DNA of 64,000 bases from Leptolyngbyaceae cyanobacterium C42_A2020_001 (GCA_015272515.1 JACYLN010000115.1:62001-126000); one strand, 5' to 3'. Positions 50,817 through 60,663 are shown, numbered from the stretch's first letter. Made by a program: numbers and translations. The notes: a model not told the origin generated them from the sequence alone.

Positions 50817-52487
50817 GTGGATGGAAGAATGCTGGAGCGGTGGAGTCAGACAATTGTAAAAGGGTGGGGGCAACCAGAGGTAAGAGCTTTAATTTGGCTG
50901 CTGCTGGGAGGCTTCGTTATCCGCAGCGTGATTGCATTTTGGTTGCCTCCTGGCTTTGATGAAGCGTACTACTACCTTTACACCCAAAACTTGGACTGGA
51001 GCTACTTCGACCATCCGATGATGGTGGCGTTTAGCACGGGATTGGGTCCCTGGCTAACGGGTGATGTGTCTCAGTTTACGATTCGTCTGGGATCGCTGCT
51101 TTTGTATACAGGCTCTCTTTTCTTCTTATACCGCACAAGTGTGCGGCTGTTTTCAGCCAGGGCAGGGGGGTTGACGGTGGCGATCGCGTCGCTTATTCCG
51201 ATTTTTGCCGTGGGGTTTGGGGTGCTGACATTGCCAGATAGTCCACTGATTTTCTTCTGGTCGGCGGGTTTATATGTCGCGGTTGAAGAATTTTTTCGCC
51301 AACCTGATTATCGTCCCAGCTACCGATTAGCCATTATTGGTTTGCTGGTTGGGCTTGCTTGCCTGAGTAAATACCACGGGCTGGCGATCGGGTTTGGCTT
51401 CGTTGGGTTTTGTCTCACCAGTGCTCGTCATCGGAGTGCCCTGCGATCGCCGTGGATGTTGCTGGCAGTTGGGCTATTTCTGCTGGCGCTACTTCCCATT
51501 GTGTACTGGAACACTCAGCACGACTGGGTTTCTCTCCGCTATCAATCGGGACGAGCGGTTCCTGATCGCGGCTATAGCCTGCTAGAACTGCTGGGAACGG
51601 TTTTGATTGGTGTAGCGTATTTGTTTCCCACGTTTGGGTTTCCGCTCTGGTGGGTGAGTTTGCGGGAATGGGGCAAGCAATGGCGGAGGCAGAAAGCAGG
51701 CTTCGCCCTGAGGCTCAGCCCGAAGGGAGGCAAAAGGCAAGAGGGGAGGGAAGGGGGAACTCGCCTGATTCTGTGGGTGTCTTTGCCGCTGATGCTAGGG
51801 TTTACGCTGATGGGTGGTTACCGTCCAATTTTGCCAACCTGGGCAATGCCGGGTTTTTGGGGGGCGACACTGTTGTTGGGAGCACGGGCGGCGGAATGGC
51901 AGACGCGATCGCCCAAACGGGTGAAACGCTGGCTCTGGGGATCGGGATTGGTAATTGTGACACTGTTGCTGGTAGCGCTGCTGCATTTGTCGTTGGGAAC
52001 GTTGCAGAAACCCAGCCGATTTGCCTGGTTTGGTGGCTTGATTCCCGCGAATGCCGATGCGTCGGTGCAACTGGTGGATATTCAACAAATTCGTCAGGGG
52101 TTTAAGGAGTCGCCTGAACTGAAGACTGCCCTGGAACAAGCGGATTTTGTGTTTACCAGCGAGATCTTTTTAGCTGGGCAGGTGGGGATGGCGATCGCCC
52201 CCCTCAATCCGCCTCCTATCACTTGCTTCAATGACGATCTGCGCGGCTTTGCCTTTTGGTCATCGGCAGAGGAGTGGGTAGGCAAAAATGGTTTGTATGT
52301 AACGTCAGAACGGTTACCGGATGTGAGCGATTATCAGTCCTATTTCCAGCGAATCCAAGCAATTGGCGAGATTCCCATTCAGCGAGGCGGCGAAACGGTG
52401 GAAGTGATGCGAGTGTATGAAGGGACAAATTTGTTGAAACCCTTCCCTCGACCAAATGATGTGAATCGCTCTACCCGGTTGAGATAG
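50817..52487 (+). CDS. family 39 glycosyltransferase (dolichol-P-mannose/ArnT-like)
   Basis: FWLPPGFDEAYYYLYTQNLDWSYFDHPMMVAFSTGLGPWLTG; multiple TM. Confidence 0.9.
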   Translation: MDGRMLERWSQTIVKGWGQPEVRALIWLLLGGFVIRSVIAFWLPPGFDEAYYYLYTQNLDWSYFDHPMMVAFSTGLGPWLTGDVSQFTIRLGSLLLYTGSLFFLYRTSVRLFSARAGGLTVAIASLIPIFAVGFGVLTLPDSPLIFFWSAGLYVAVEEFFRQPDYRPSYRLAIIGLLVGLACLSKYHGLAIGFGFVGFCLTSARHRSALRSPWMLLAVGLFLLALLPIVYWNTQHDWVSLRYQSGRAVPDRGYSLLELLGTVLIGVAYLFPTFGFPLWWVSLREWGKQWRRQKAGFALRLSPKGGKRQEGREGGTRLILWVSLPLMLGFTLMGGYRPILPTWAMPGFWGATLLLGARAAEWQTRSPKRVKRWLWGSGLVIVTLLLVALLHLSLGTLQKPSRFAWFGGLIPANADASVQLVDIQQIRQGFKESPELKTALEQADFVFTSEIFLAGQVGMAIAPLNPPPITCFNDDLRGFAFWSSAEEWVGKNGLYVTSERLPDVSDYQSYFQRIQAIGEIPIQRGGETVEVMRVYEGTNLLKPFPRPNDVNRSTRLR

Positions 52488-52532
52488 GTTGAAGGGTGAT
52501 AGGAAGGGGGAATAGAAAATGGGAATGGAATG

Positions 52533-53270
52533 TCATTGGGGTTGTGGAACGCGGCTGGAGGGGCAGAGGTCGGTGAGGGGGCAGCGATCGCAGGCGGGAT
52601 TGCGGTAGAAGCAGCACTTTTGCCCATGCAGCATCAGCACCTTGTGATGGTCGTAGACTTGCTGGGCAGTCCACTCGGCAGGTAGTAAAGCCTCCAAGAT
52701 CTGGTGAGCGGGACCTACATCAACTTTTGCAGGCAAAATTCCCAACCGAACCGCAACCCGGTGATGATGACTATCCACTGGCAGGGCGCGCCCCCGCAAA
52801 CGGCTAAATGCCAATACGGCAGCGCTGGTCTTCGGTCCAACACCCGGTAAAGACTCTAGCCAGGCGCGAGCTTCGGCTACGGGCATTTCTCCCAAAAAAT
52901 CCAGGGACCACTCGCCGTTCAGCCGTTCTCCAATCAACCGCAACACTTGCTGAAGCCGAGGTGCTTTCGACTCTGCCCAGGTGCAGGGCGCGATCGCGCC
53001 CTGCACTTGCTCGGTAGGCGCATCCCGCACGGCTTCCCAGGTGGGAAACGGCACAACTAATTGTTGAAATGCTTTGTGCGAGTCTTTGTTTTTGGTGCGG
53101 TGAGACAGCAGGGCTGAAACCAATTCACTGAGCGGATCGAGCGTGTGAAAGTAAGGAATCGGACAGCCATATTCAGCACACAGGCGATCGTGAACTTCTA
53201 AAACTAATTGCTGAAGCGGGCGATCGCTGGGTAAGCCTGGTAATTGCGGTTGATGCACAGTGGAAATCAC
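52533..53270 (-). CDS. endonuclease III-like DNA glycosylase
   Basis: DPLSELVSALLSHRTKNKDSHKAFQQL; ARAWLESLPGVGPKTSAAVLAFS HhH; CCFYRNPACDRCPLTDLC Fe-S Cys motif. Confidence 0.88.
   Translation of the reverse strand: MISTVHQPQLPGLPSDRPLQQLVLEVHDRLCAEYGCPIPYFHTLDPLSELVSALLSHRTKNKDSHKAFQQLVVPFPTWEAVRDAPTEQVQGAIAPCTWAESKAPRLQQVLRLIGERLNGEWSLDFLGEMPVAEARAWLESLPGVGPKTSAAVLAFSRLRGRALPVDSHHHRVAVRLGILPAKVDVGPAHQILEALLPAEWTAQQVYDHHKVLMLHGQKCCFYRNPACDRCPLTDLCPSSRVPQPQ
52981..53006. repeat. 26-nt perfect palindrome within endonuclease III-like CDS
   Basis: gtgcagggcgcgatcgcgccctgcac. Confidence 0.95.
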
Positions 53271-53333
53271 AAGCTAAAAGAGAAATCCCTTTGATTGTGC
53301 AGAATTTATCAGCCGCAAACATCGCTCTCTCGG

Positions 53334-54344
53334 CTAACTGGGCGGAAGTTTGGGCACTGAACCGCTTAATTCCAGTCCTTTGTAAACCAGGGCGGCAATG
53401 TCGGCTCTGGTAGCAGCCTGGTTGGGATTCAACAGTTGAGTATCGCGATCGCCAGAAAAAATGCCAGCCTGAATCGCCGCTGCCATCCGTCCCCGTGCCC
53501 AAGCAGGAATTTGGTTGCGGTCTTGATATGCCTGCAAAATCGCCTCTGGATCGGCAGGCTCATCCAATCCCAATCCACGCGCCATTGAGGCAATCGCTTC
53601 GACCCTCGACACTTGCTGCTCTGGACGAAAATCGCCTTCAGGATAGCCGCTCATAAAGTTGCCTTTCACCGCTTTGTCTACAGCGTTTGACCATTGGCTA
53701 CCGGGAGGAACATCCGTAAAGGGTTTGGGCGGCAAGCGATCAGGTTTGGTAAACGCTTTTTGAAGCTGAACAGCAAATTGAGCACGGGTCACAGGCTCAT
53801 TCGGTTTAAATTGCCCATCGGGGAAGCCACCAATAATCCCACGGGCTGAAAGTGCCGCAATAAAAGGATACGCCCAGTAGTTTGAAGGGACATCCGCAAA
53901 GGCGATCGGTGTGCCAGATACAGTTGGCGCGGGAACAGGTCTGGTTGGGATGGGGGAGGCTGGAACTACACCTGTTTGCCCAGTAATGGGAGAGGGAGAA
54001 ACGGTGGGTTGTGGTGTCGCGATCGCTCCGGTAGCTGGCACGGGTGAGGAACTTGGAGGCACGACTACAGTTCCCTCTTCCTGCACAGTTCCTTGCACCT
54101 CATTCTGAATGGTGGGAGATGGGGCAATTGTGGGTGTTGTGGTTGGCAGCGGAAACGGCGTAGCAGTTGGTGTGGGAGAACTGGCAACTCCTGGCAAAAA
54201 GCTAGAAAAATCCCATCCAGGTCGTCCCTGGCTTAACGCCCACCAAAAAATTGCACCAAATGCCAGCAGCGTCACAAGCAGTGCGATCGGCTCATCATCT
54301 CTCAGCCGAGGAGGGCGTTGATCCGGTGGGACAGAGTTAGACAT
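53334..54344 (-). CDS. SLH-domain protein with one TM and Pro/Thr-rich linker
   Basis: FADVPSNYWAYPFIAALSARGIIGGFPDGQFKPNEPVTRAQFAVQLQKAF and second/third SLH repeats. Confidence 0.92.
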   Translation of the reverse strand: MSNSVPPDQRPPRLRDDEPIALLVTLLAFGAIFWWALSQGRPGWDFSSFLPGVASSPTPTATPFPLPTTTPTIAPSPTIQNEVQGTVQEEGTVVVPPSSSPVPATGAIATPQPTVSPSPITGQTGVVPASPIPTRPVPAPTVSGTPIAFADVPSNYWAYPFIAALSARGIIGGFPDGQFKPNEPVTRAQFAVQLQKAFTKPDRLPPKPFTDVPPGSQWSNAVDKAVKGNFMSGYPEGDFRPEQQVSRVEAIASMARGLGLDEPADPEAILQAYQDRNQIPAWARGRMAAAIQAGIFSGDRDTQLLNPNQAATRADIAALVYKGLELSGSVPKLPPS

Positions 54345-54581
54345 GGGGCCACCCTGGTAAAAATCAAATCTCATGATTTTTTGAAACTGTCCCAATCCTA
54401 AAGGGCTGAGTGTTTTTGTCAATAGATTTGTTGAAAGACGAGACATTCATTCCTTGTCACTTTCGGCACAAATCTGTCTGTTACCCGTACAACCACGCTT
54501 TCTTTACCTCTTCTGGTAGAGTTCTAAAGAAGCGAACTCAGGGTAGCTTCGTGACGTGTTTGGATATGGAGAATTTGAATC

Positions 54582-54920
54582 ATGGGTTTCTTCGACAGAA
54601 TTTTTGGTGGCAAGAAGGACGAACCCGCTCCCGCTCCTGCTGCTCCGGCTGATGCTCCTCAAGGGGATGCAATCCCACCTGAGCGTTTGGGGCTGAATGG
54701 CGAATACGACCAGAGCGGATTAGCAAAACGAGTTGCTAAAGCATTTGACGATGATGCCAGTGTGACGGATGTGGAAACGCTGTGGGTCGCTCAAACCGGC
54801 GGCACCGTGGTTCTAAAGGGGAAAGTTCCCAGCCAAGATATGCTCAACAAGTTTGTGGCGATCGCAGAAGGGGTAAATGGCGCAACCTCGGTTGATACCA
54901 GCCAGGTGACGGTGGGCTAG
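54582..54920 (+). CDS. BON-domain protein
   Basis: ETLWVAQTGGTVVLKGKVPSQDMLNKFVAIAEGVNGATSVDTSQVTV. Confidence 0.8.
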   Translation: MGFFDRIFGGKKDEPAPAPAAPADAPQGDAIPPERLGLNGEYDQSGLAKRVAKAFDDDASVTDVETLWVAQTGGTVVLKGKVPSQDMLNKFVAIAEGVNGATSVDTSQVTVG

Positions 54921-55034
54921 ATTTGCAGTGCTGAGTGCTGAGGACTGGGTGCTGAGTGGTCATCCAGTCTCAGTCTCCTAGTATTTGATGGGTTGGCTTG
55001 AATCTGTATTGTGTTGTGAATGAGATGGTGAATT

Positions 55035-55559
55035 ATGGGACTGTTTGACCAAATTGCAGGCGCGATCGCCAATCCAAACCAGCAGGCAAGCACAGACCAA
55101 CTTGGCAACATTTTGGGGATGGTGCAGCAACTGAGCAGCAGTCAGGGGATTGATCCATCAACCAGTCAAACGATGATGTCGATGGTGGGAGGCTATGTGC
55201 GATCGGCGTTGCAGCAGAAACAGGCGGCAGGGGGTACCGCTGAGGCAGAGAACATTGTGAACCAGTTCAGCGGTTTAGGTGCCAATCCGGCGGCTGTGCA
55301 AGCGCTGTTTTCTCCTGACCAACAAACCCAAGTGGCAAACGCCATTTCTCAACGAACCGGAATCTCTTCGCAACAGGTGATGAGTTTGCTGGCGCTGGCA
55401 GTTCCCATTGTCCTCAAAATGCTGCAATCTGGTGCCAATACTCAAGGTAATCCGGGCAGCAACAATGTTTTGAGCACGTTTCTGGATTCTGATAACGATG
55501 GCGATGTGGATATTGGCGACGCGATCGGCATGGCAGGACGGTTTTTGCAGTCCAGGTAG
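55035..55559 (+). CDS. DUF937-like protein with C-terminal Asp-rich putative Ca-binding loop
   Basis: MGLFDQIAGAIANPNQQASTDQLGNILGMVQQLSSSQGIDPSTSQTMMSMVGGYVRSALQQ; DSDNDGDVDIGDAIG. Confidence 0.78.
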   Translation: MGLFDQIAGAIANPNQQASTDQLGNILGMVQQLSSSQGIDPSTSQTMMSMVGGYVRSALQQKQAAGGTAEAENIVNQFSGLGANPAAVQALFSPDQQTQVANAISQRTGISSQQVMSLLALAVPIVLKMLQSGANTQGNPGSNNVLSTFLDSDNDGDVDIGDAIGMAGRFLQSR

Positions 55560-55568
55560 GAAATGGGG

Positions 55569-55653
55569 AATTGTAGGGGCAGGTCTCGTGCCTGTCCGGC
55601 AACGGAGAAGAAATTGTAGGGGCAGGTCTCGTGCCTGTCCGGAAACGGAGAAG
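55569..55653. repeat. two direct copies of a 42-nt unit, one mismatch
   Basis: aattgtaggggcaggtctcgtgcctgtccgg[c/a]aacggagaag twice; each contains ggggcagg/cctgtcc hairpin. Confidence 0.9.
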
Positions 55654-55686
55654 CAAAAGAGAGGCACAAATCCTGTTGCGAGTACC

Positions 55687-56535
55687 CTACAGGTTGAAAT
55701 CAATACCCTGTATCTGTGTACTGGGTGACGTAAACCAGAATGGAGCAAGACCTTCAGCAGTTAATGCTTCTTCATTTAAAGTGCGCTCGAATGGAATCTT
55801 CCCTGCTGCTTTCTCCCGTTCCCAAAACTCAGTTGCATAGCGATGAGCAAAGGCTTCTTTGTCTTTACTGGGTTTGCTCCAAAATAACTCTTCCTCGCCA
55901 CCTTCTTCAAAATGCAGATAATCTACGTAGTGTCCAACTTCGTGGGGTAAGGTGCGATAGAGTTGGGTCGCTCGAACTGATTCTAGATTGGTGTAAACGG
56001 CATAGTGGCGACGTTCAACAATCACTTGATGACCATCCTGAGCAAGCCGCTCTAGTTCTCGAACATCATCGGGGAGTAGGGATTTACGCCAACGCTTGAT
56101 CTCATTAATTGGTTGAGCCTCTAAATAAATTGCAACTCCGCTGTACTGGTGAATTTCTACCCAGTAACACATTCGTCCCCAAACCGACTCTAGAAGATAC
56201 TCTTTGCGCTTAGGTTGACGCAGCACAACGAAATCGATGCATTTTGTGTGGTTTGAAGGTAGTAACCTCAACACTTGTGCAATATGATCTGGCGTACAAG
56301 CGTGAAGAAACCCTGGTTGCACTGGCTCGACTAGAAATGTAACCTCGCGATCGCCAATTGTGCGGCTGAGAACAACTGGATTCTCTAAATCCTCATAAAA
56401 GAATGGATACTGCCCACCCTTATGTCCTTCGGCAATCTGCATCTGATTGTTTTGCCCATGCCCAGATTTAGCAGTGCCAATATTTCTGTTCCTGCGTCGA
56501 GCATCCCATCCCGGTCTTCGCATTGGGAACCTCAC
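55687..56535 (-). CDS. uncharacterised protein with HExxH putative zinc metallopeptidase motif
   Basis: 282 aa; TLPHEVGHYVDYLHFEEGGEEELFWSKPSKDKEAFAHRYATEFW. Confidence 0.75.
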   Translation of the reverse strand: MRFPMRRPGWDARRRNRNIGTAKSGHGQNNQMQIAEGHKGGQYPFFYEDLENPVVLSRTIGDREVTFLVEPVQPGFLHACTPDHIAQVLRLLPSNHTKCIDFVVLRQPKRKEYLLESVWGRMCYWVEIHQYSGVAIYLEAQPINEIKRWRKSLLPDDVRELERLAQDGHQVIVERRHYAVYTNLESVRATQLYRTLPHEVGHYVDYLHFEEGGEEELFWSKPSKDKEAFAHRYATEFWEREKAAGKIPFERTLNEEALTAEGLAPFWFTSPSTQIQGIDFNL

Positions 56536-56663
56536 TAAATCTTGAAACTGATCCGCCAGTTTAAACTACCTGCCTCCCTATCAACCTTACGGATGCGACT
56601 GAGACATTAACCCTCTTACCTCACCGATCACCAATTACCGACTACCCATCACCGATTACCGAC

Positions 56664-57830
56664 TTACTCCAAAACAGTCTTCAGTCCCTTCACAAGTCGT
56701 CCGATGCCTTCCATGGCAGTGTCTTTTGGCAAGGCAGCGTAAGCAACACGCAGATAGCAGCCTTCGATGCCAAAGGTTGTTCCAGGCAGGGCGGCAACTC
56801 CGTGTTCTTGAATTAGCCGTTCGATCAGTTGCATGGCATCCAGTGAGGTGTGGATGTTGAGCAAAAAGTAAAAGGCTCCAGCGGTGGGGGGAATGGTGCA
56901 GAGATGGGAGATCTGTGCCAGTTCGTTGAGCATGAGTTGACGGACTGCCGCGATCGCGCCGAGTCGATCTTTGCAATAGCTCACGCCTGCCTGCAACGCA
57001 CCCAACGCCGCATATTGCGACACCACCGCTGGACAAATCACGTTGGTGTCCTGAATTTTCATAATTGGCAGCAGCAGATGCGCTGGAATCACCATGTAGC
57101 CGATGCGCCAACTGGCAAATCCGTAGGCTTTGGAGAGGCTGAACAGGGAAATGGTGTGGTCTGCGCTGGTGGCGATCGCGCCGGGTGAGAAGTGCTTCAC
57201 ATCGTTGTAGGTGAAGTATTCGTAGGCTTCATCGTGAATGTGATAGATGCCATGAGTGCGGCAGAGGTCATTCACTTCACGCAAAGCGGCTTCGGGATAG
57301 ACGGCTCCGGTGGGATTGTTGGGCGAAATGGTGACGATCGCGCGAGTGCGTTCAGTGATAGCGGCGCGAATTGCCTCTGGACGAAGCTGATAATTCTCGT
57401 CAGTATTAACCAAGACAGGATGACAACCCGCGATCGCGATCGCCATTTCATGGTTGAAGTAGTAGGGCACTTGCAAAATCACCTCGTCGCCTGGATTCGT
57501 GATTGCCAGAATTGCATTCAAAAAGCCCATGTTGCTACCAGCCGTGACGACCACTTCTCGCGTGGTGTCGATCGCAATTTTGTTCTCCGTTTTCAGCTTG
57601 GTAGCGATCGCCTCCCGTAACGGCGGGATTCCTTGCAATGACTGGTATTTGTGATTCTCAGGGTTGGATAAGAACTGATTAATTTGAGCGATCGCTTCCG
57701 GTGGCGGACCGTAAGACACCACCCCCTGCCCCAGCGAAATCGTTCCCGGATGGTGTCGAATCATTTCTCCAATGATGGGAATCACCGGAGTTTGTACCCC
57801 ATCCATACGGGTTTGTCTGACTGTCATCAA
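56664..57830 (-). CDS. pyridoxal phosphate-dependent class I/II aminotransferase
   Basis: GTISLGQGVVSYGPPPEAI; VTISPNNPTGAVYPEAALREV; SLSKAYGFASWRIGYMVIP. Confidence 0.93.
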   Translation of the reverse strand: MMTVRQTRMDGVQTPVIPIIGEMIRHHPGTISLGQGVVSYGPPPEAIAQINQFLSNPENHKYQSLQGIPPLREAIATKLKTENKIAIDTTREVVVTAGSNMGFLNAILAITNPGDEVILQVPYYFNHEMAIAIAGCHPVLVNTDENYQLRPEAIRAAITERTRAIVTISPNNPTGAVYPEAALREVNDLCRTHGIYHIHDEAYEYFTYNDVKHFSPGAIATSADHTISLFSLSKAYGFASWRIGYMVIPAHLLLPIMKIQDTNVICPAVVSQYAALGALQAGVSYCKDRLGAIAAVRQLMLNELAQISHLCTIPPTAGAFYFLLNIHTSLDAMQLIERLIQEHGVAALPGTTFGIEGCYLRVAYAALPKDTAMEGIGRLVKGLKTVLE

Positions 57831-58075
57831 GATTTCATACTCTTCATATCCACTTTACTGCGGTAGCTATATTGCCCGTACACGCTCACCAAATAGGGCA
57901 TGACATAGGTTAAGATGACCGAAATCCAGCGCTCCTGGCTCATTTCTCCCCGTAGCAATGCTAATCCGTGATTAATGACAAATAGCAGCGACCCCACCAC
58001 AAGCGATGTTCTCAGTCCAGTTGAAATAAAGTCGCGATCAAACAGGCTAGCAAGATACCCTCGAATGTTTTTCAT
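57827..58075 (-). CDS. nrtS: NrtS-like nitrate/nitrite transporter
   Basis: GLRTSLVVGSLLFVINHGLALLRGEMSQERWISVILTYVMPYLVSVYGQYSYR; 4-bp overlap with downstream aminotransferase. Confidence 0.78.
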   Translation of the reverse strand: MKNIRGYLASLFDRDFISTGLRTSLVVGSLLFVINHGLALLRGEMSQERWISVILTYVMPYLVSVYGQYSYRSKVDMKSMKS

Positions 58076-58223
58076 GAATGAAGCTGATAGTTGAAAATTG
58101 CTCCTTTCCGAGCATACGCTTCTGGTTAAGCAGCGTCGGTGAGTCAGGTAACAGTTCCCTCTAGAATCTCTAGTCGTGGAGTGTCACAATGGGTGATACA
58201 AATTTTGGGACTTGAGAGGCATC

Positions 58224-58976
58224 ATGAGTATTCTTCCCGCATTGAATGCTGTTCTGGAACAAGGACGGGCACTAAAAGTTATCAGTGGGCTGAACAATTT
58301 TGACCGCGATCGCGTGGCGACTGTGGTTAAAGCCGCCGATCAAGGTGGCGCAACTTTTGTGGATATTGCGGCTGATGCTGACCTGGTACGCATGGCAAAG
58401 CAACTCACCGATCTGCCTATTTGCGTCTCCGCAGTTGAGCCAGAAATGTTTGTCACCTGTGTTGATGCAGGCGCAGACCTGATTGAAATTGGCAACTTCG
58501 ATAGTTTCTACGCACAAGGTCGCCAGTTTGAAGCGGAAGAAGTATTGGCATTGACCCAGGCAACCCGTCGCCTATTGCCTTCCATCGTGCTTTCGGTAAC
58601 CGTTCCCCACATCCTACCCCTGGATCAGCAAGTGCAGTTAGCTGAAGAACTTGTCCTTGCTGGAGCTGACATTATCCAAACCGAAGGTGGCACCAGCAGT
58701 AGCCCTGCCCACGCGGGAACTCTCGGCTTGATTGAAAAAGCCGCACCCACTCTGGCATCTGCCTACGCCATCTCCCGCGCTGTGAATGTGCCTGTGCTCT
58801 GTGCCTCTGGACTGTCCACTGTGACTGCTCCAATGGCGATCGCGGCGGGTGCTTCTGGCATCGGCGTTGGCTCTGCTATCAACAAACTCACCAGCGAAAT
58901 TGAAATGATTGCCGTTGTTCGCAGCCTGGTTGAAGCCCTGGCAACCGTAAGCCGCTCAGTGGTTCATGCTCAGTAG
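58224..58976 (+). CDS. ycf23: DUF561 / Ycf23-family TIM-barrel protein
   Basis: LNAVLEQGRALKVISGLNNFDRDRVATVVKAADQGGATFVDIAADADLV; ADIIQTEGGTSSSPAHAGTLGLIEKAAPTLASAYAISRAVNVPVLCASGLS. Confidence 0.88.
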   Translation: MSILPALNAVLEQGRALKVISGLNNFDRDRVATVVKAADQGGATFVDIAADADLVRMAKQLTDLPICVSAVEPEMFVTCVDAGADLIEIGNFDSFYAQGRQFEAEEVLALTQATRRLLPSIVLSVTVPHILPLDQQVQLAEELVLAGADIIQTEGGTSSSPAHAGTLGLIEKAAPTLASAYAISRAVNVPVLCASGLSTVTAPMAIAAGASGIGVGSAINKLTSEIEMIAVVRSLVEALATVSRSVVHAQ

Positions 58977-59153
58977 ATAAGGCAGAAGATGAGGGAGGTA
59001 GGGAATTAGGGAGTTAGGGAGTGGGTGAGTGAGCGAGTCGGTGAAATTCCATCCACCCATTCACCCATCTACCCTAATCCCCCGATTCCTCATCATCCAT
59101 CTTCAATCTTTACGCTTCAATTCCCTTCATCCCTCTATTCCTCCTTCCCTTTT
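58977..59153. repeat. purine-rich then pyrimidine-rich imperfect inverted repeat
   Basis: agatgagggaggtagggaattagggagttagggagtgggtgagtg / cacccattcacccatctaccctaatcccccgattcctc. Confidence 0.5.
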
Positions 59154-59154
59154 C

Positions 59155-59349
59155 ATGTCTTCTCAATTCACGCCGGAAGAATTGCATCAGTGGCAATTGT
59201 CGCTAACGGAAGCGAACCGTAACAACATCTGGTGTCATTGCAAGCAGTGTGATGCAGAATGGGTGTCATCGGATGAAAAGGCGATGTGTCAGCAGTGCGG
59301 TAGCGATCGCGTCGAACACATTCCTTGCTGGCAATTCCCCGATGATTAA
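59155..59349 (+). CDS. small zinc-ribbon protein
   Basis: MSSQFTPEELHQWQLSLTEANRNNIWCHCKQCDAEWVSSDEKAMCQQCGSDRVEHIPCWQF. Confidence 0.75.
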   Translation: MSSQFTPEELHQWQLSLTEANRNNIWCHCKQCDAEWVSSDEKAMCQQCGSDRVEHIPCWQFPDD

Positions 59350-59520
59350 GACGATATACGTGGGTTGAAATCGTTTGAAAGTACCAACTAGACGGCTTTC
59401 TCTAGCCACCAGTTCCCCAAATACCGATTAGAATTTGCAATCGTTCAGACGAGAGGTTTCATCCGGATTGAGCAGTGTTGGGCGAGTTCATGACGAAAGT
59501 AACCACCTCACTCACTCACG

Positions 59521-60663
59521 ATGAATACTCTCTCTGCATTGCGATTTGCCACACTCGCTGCGATCGCACTGAGTCCGTTTGGCATTGTTCAAGCGGCGAT
59601 CGCGGCTCCCGGCTCCGTTGTCGTTCCGACGATCCCCAGTTCTGGTTCATCGCCAGGGTTTCCCACCACCCCTCGACCCTCTGCGCCTGCCGTTGTCGTT
59701 CCGGTCTACTCGCCAAGTCAACCTGCTCGTAATCCAGTGGTTACCACACCAGGACGATTGCCTCCTGTGCCAACGGTTCAGCAGCCGTCTACCCGTCCAA
59801 TTGGGAGTAATCCTGGCATTTCCCAACCATCTAGCGGCGGGCTAATTTATCGGGTTGTTGTCAGCAACGCGTCTGAGGTTGCCCAGCAACAGATTAAAAC
59901 GTTGGTTCCGCAAGCCTTTCGGACTTCCTTAAATGGACAACTTGTGATTCAGGCTGGGGTGTTTCGAGAGCAGAGCAAAGCTGTGGAACTTCAGCAACTC
60001 TTGAACCGCAACAATTTGCAAGCCACTGTGCTGTCGGGGCAAGCCAGTCAACTTCCAACCCCATCCCCTCAAGTCAATTCCCCCAGTTCCAAACCAGGCA
60101 CTCCCCTACCCTCTGTGCCGCGCACTGGCACCCTTGTGGTGATCGATCCGGGGCATGGTGGAGGAGATCCAGGTGCGGTTGGAATTGGTGGCATTCGAGA
60201 AAGTGAGATCACATTAGATATTTCTCGCCAGGTGGTGTCGCTGTTAAAGCAACAAGGGGTTGAAGCGGTTTTGACGCGATCGCGCGATGAAGAAATTGAC
60301 CTGGAACCGCGGGTTCAGTTTGCCGAACGGGCAAACGCCGATGTGTTCGTTAGCATTCACGCTAATTCTTTTGATGCCAGCCGTACCGATGTCAGTGGCA
60401 TTGAAACTTACTACTACTCTGGTGGCAGTGGGCAGGCTCTCGCCAAACTGGTACAAAACAGCCTATTGCAAGAGCTGGGTGCTCGCGATCGCGGTGTGAA
60501 ATCGGCGAACTTCTATGTCATTAAATACACGTCCATGCCTGCAATTTTGGTAGAAACTGGGTTCGTTACTGGCTCAGAAGATGCCGCTCGATTCAGTAGC
60601 GCATCCGGTCGTTCTCGCATTGCCAAAGCGATCGCCCGTGGCATTCTGGAATACATACGCTAG
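59521..60663 (+). CDS. amiC: N-acetylmuramoyl-L-alanine amidase
   Basis: LVVIDPGHGGGDPGAVGIGGIRESEITLDISRQVVSLLKQQGVEAVLTR; VSIHANSFDASRTDVSGIETYYY; ILVETGFVTG. Confidence 0.93.
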   Translation: MNTLSALRFATLAAIALSPFGIVQAAIAAPGSVVVPTIPSSGSSPGFPTTPRPSAPAVVVPVYSPSQPARNPVVTTPGRLPPVPTVQQPSTRPIGSNPGISQPSSGGLIYRVVVSNASEVAQQQIKTLVPQAFRTSLNGQLVIQAGVFREQSKAVELQQLLNRNNLQATVLSGQASQLPTPSPQVNSPSSKPGTPLPSVPRTGTLVVIDPGHGGGDPGAVGIGGIRESEITLDISRQVVSLLKQQGVEAVLTRSRDEEIDLEPRVQFAERANADVFVSIHANSFDASRTDVSGIETYYYSGGSGQALAKLVQNSLLQELGARDRGVKSANFYVIKYTSMPAILVETGFVTGSEDAARFSSASGRSRIAKAIARGILEYIR

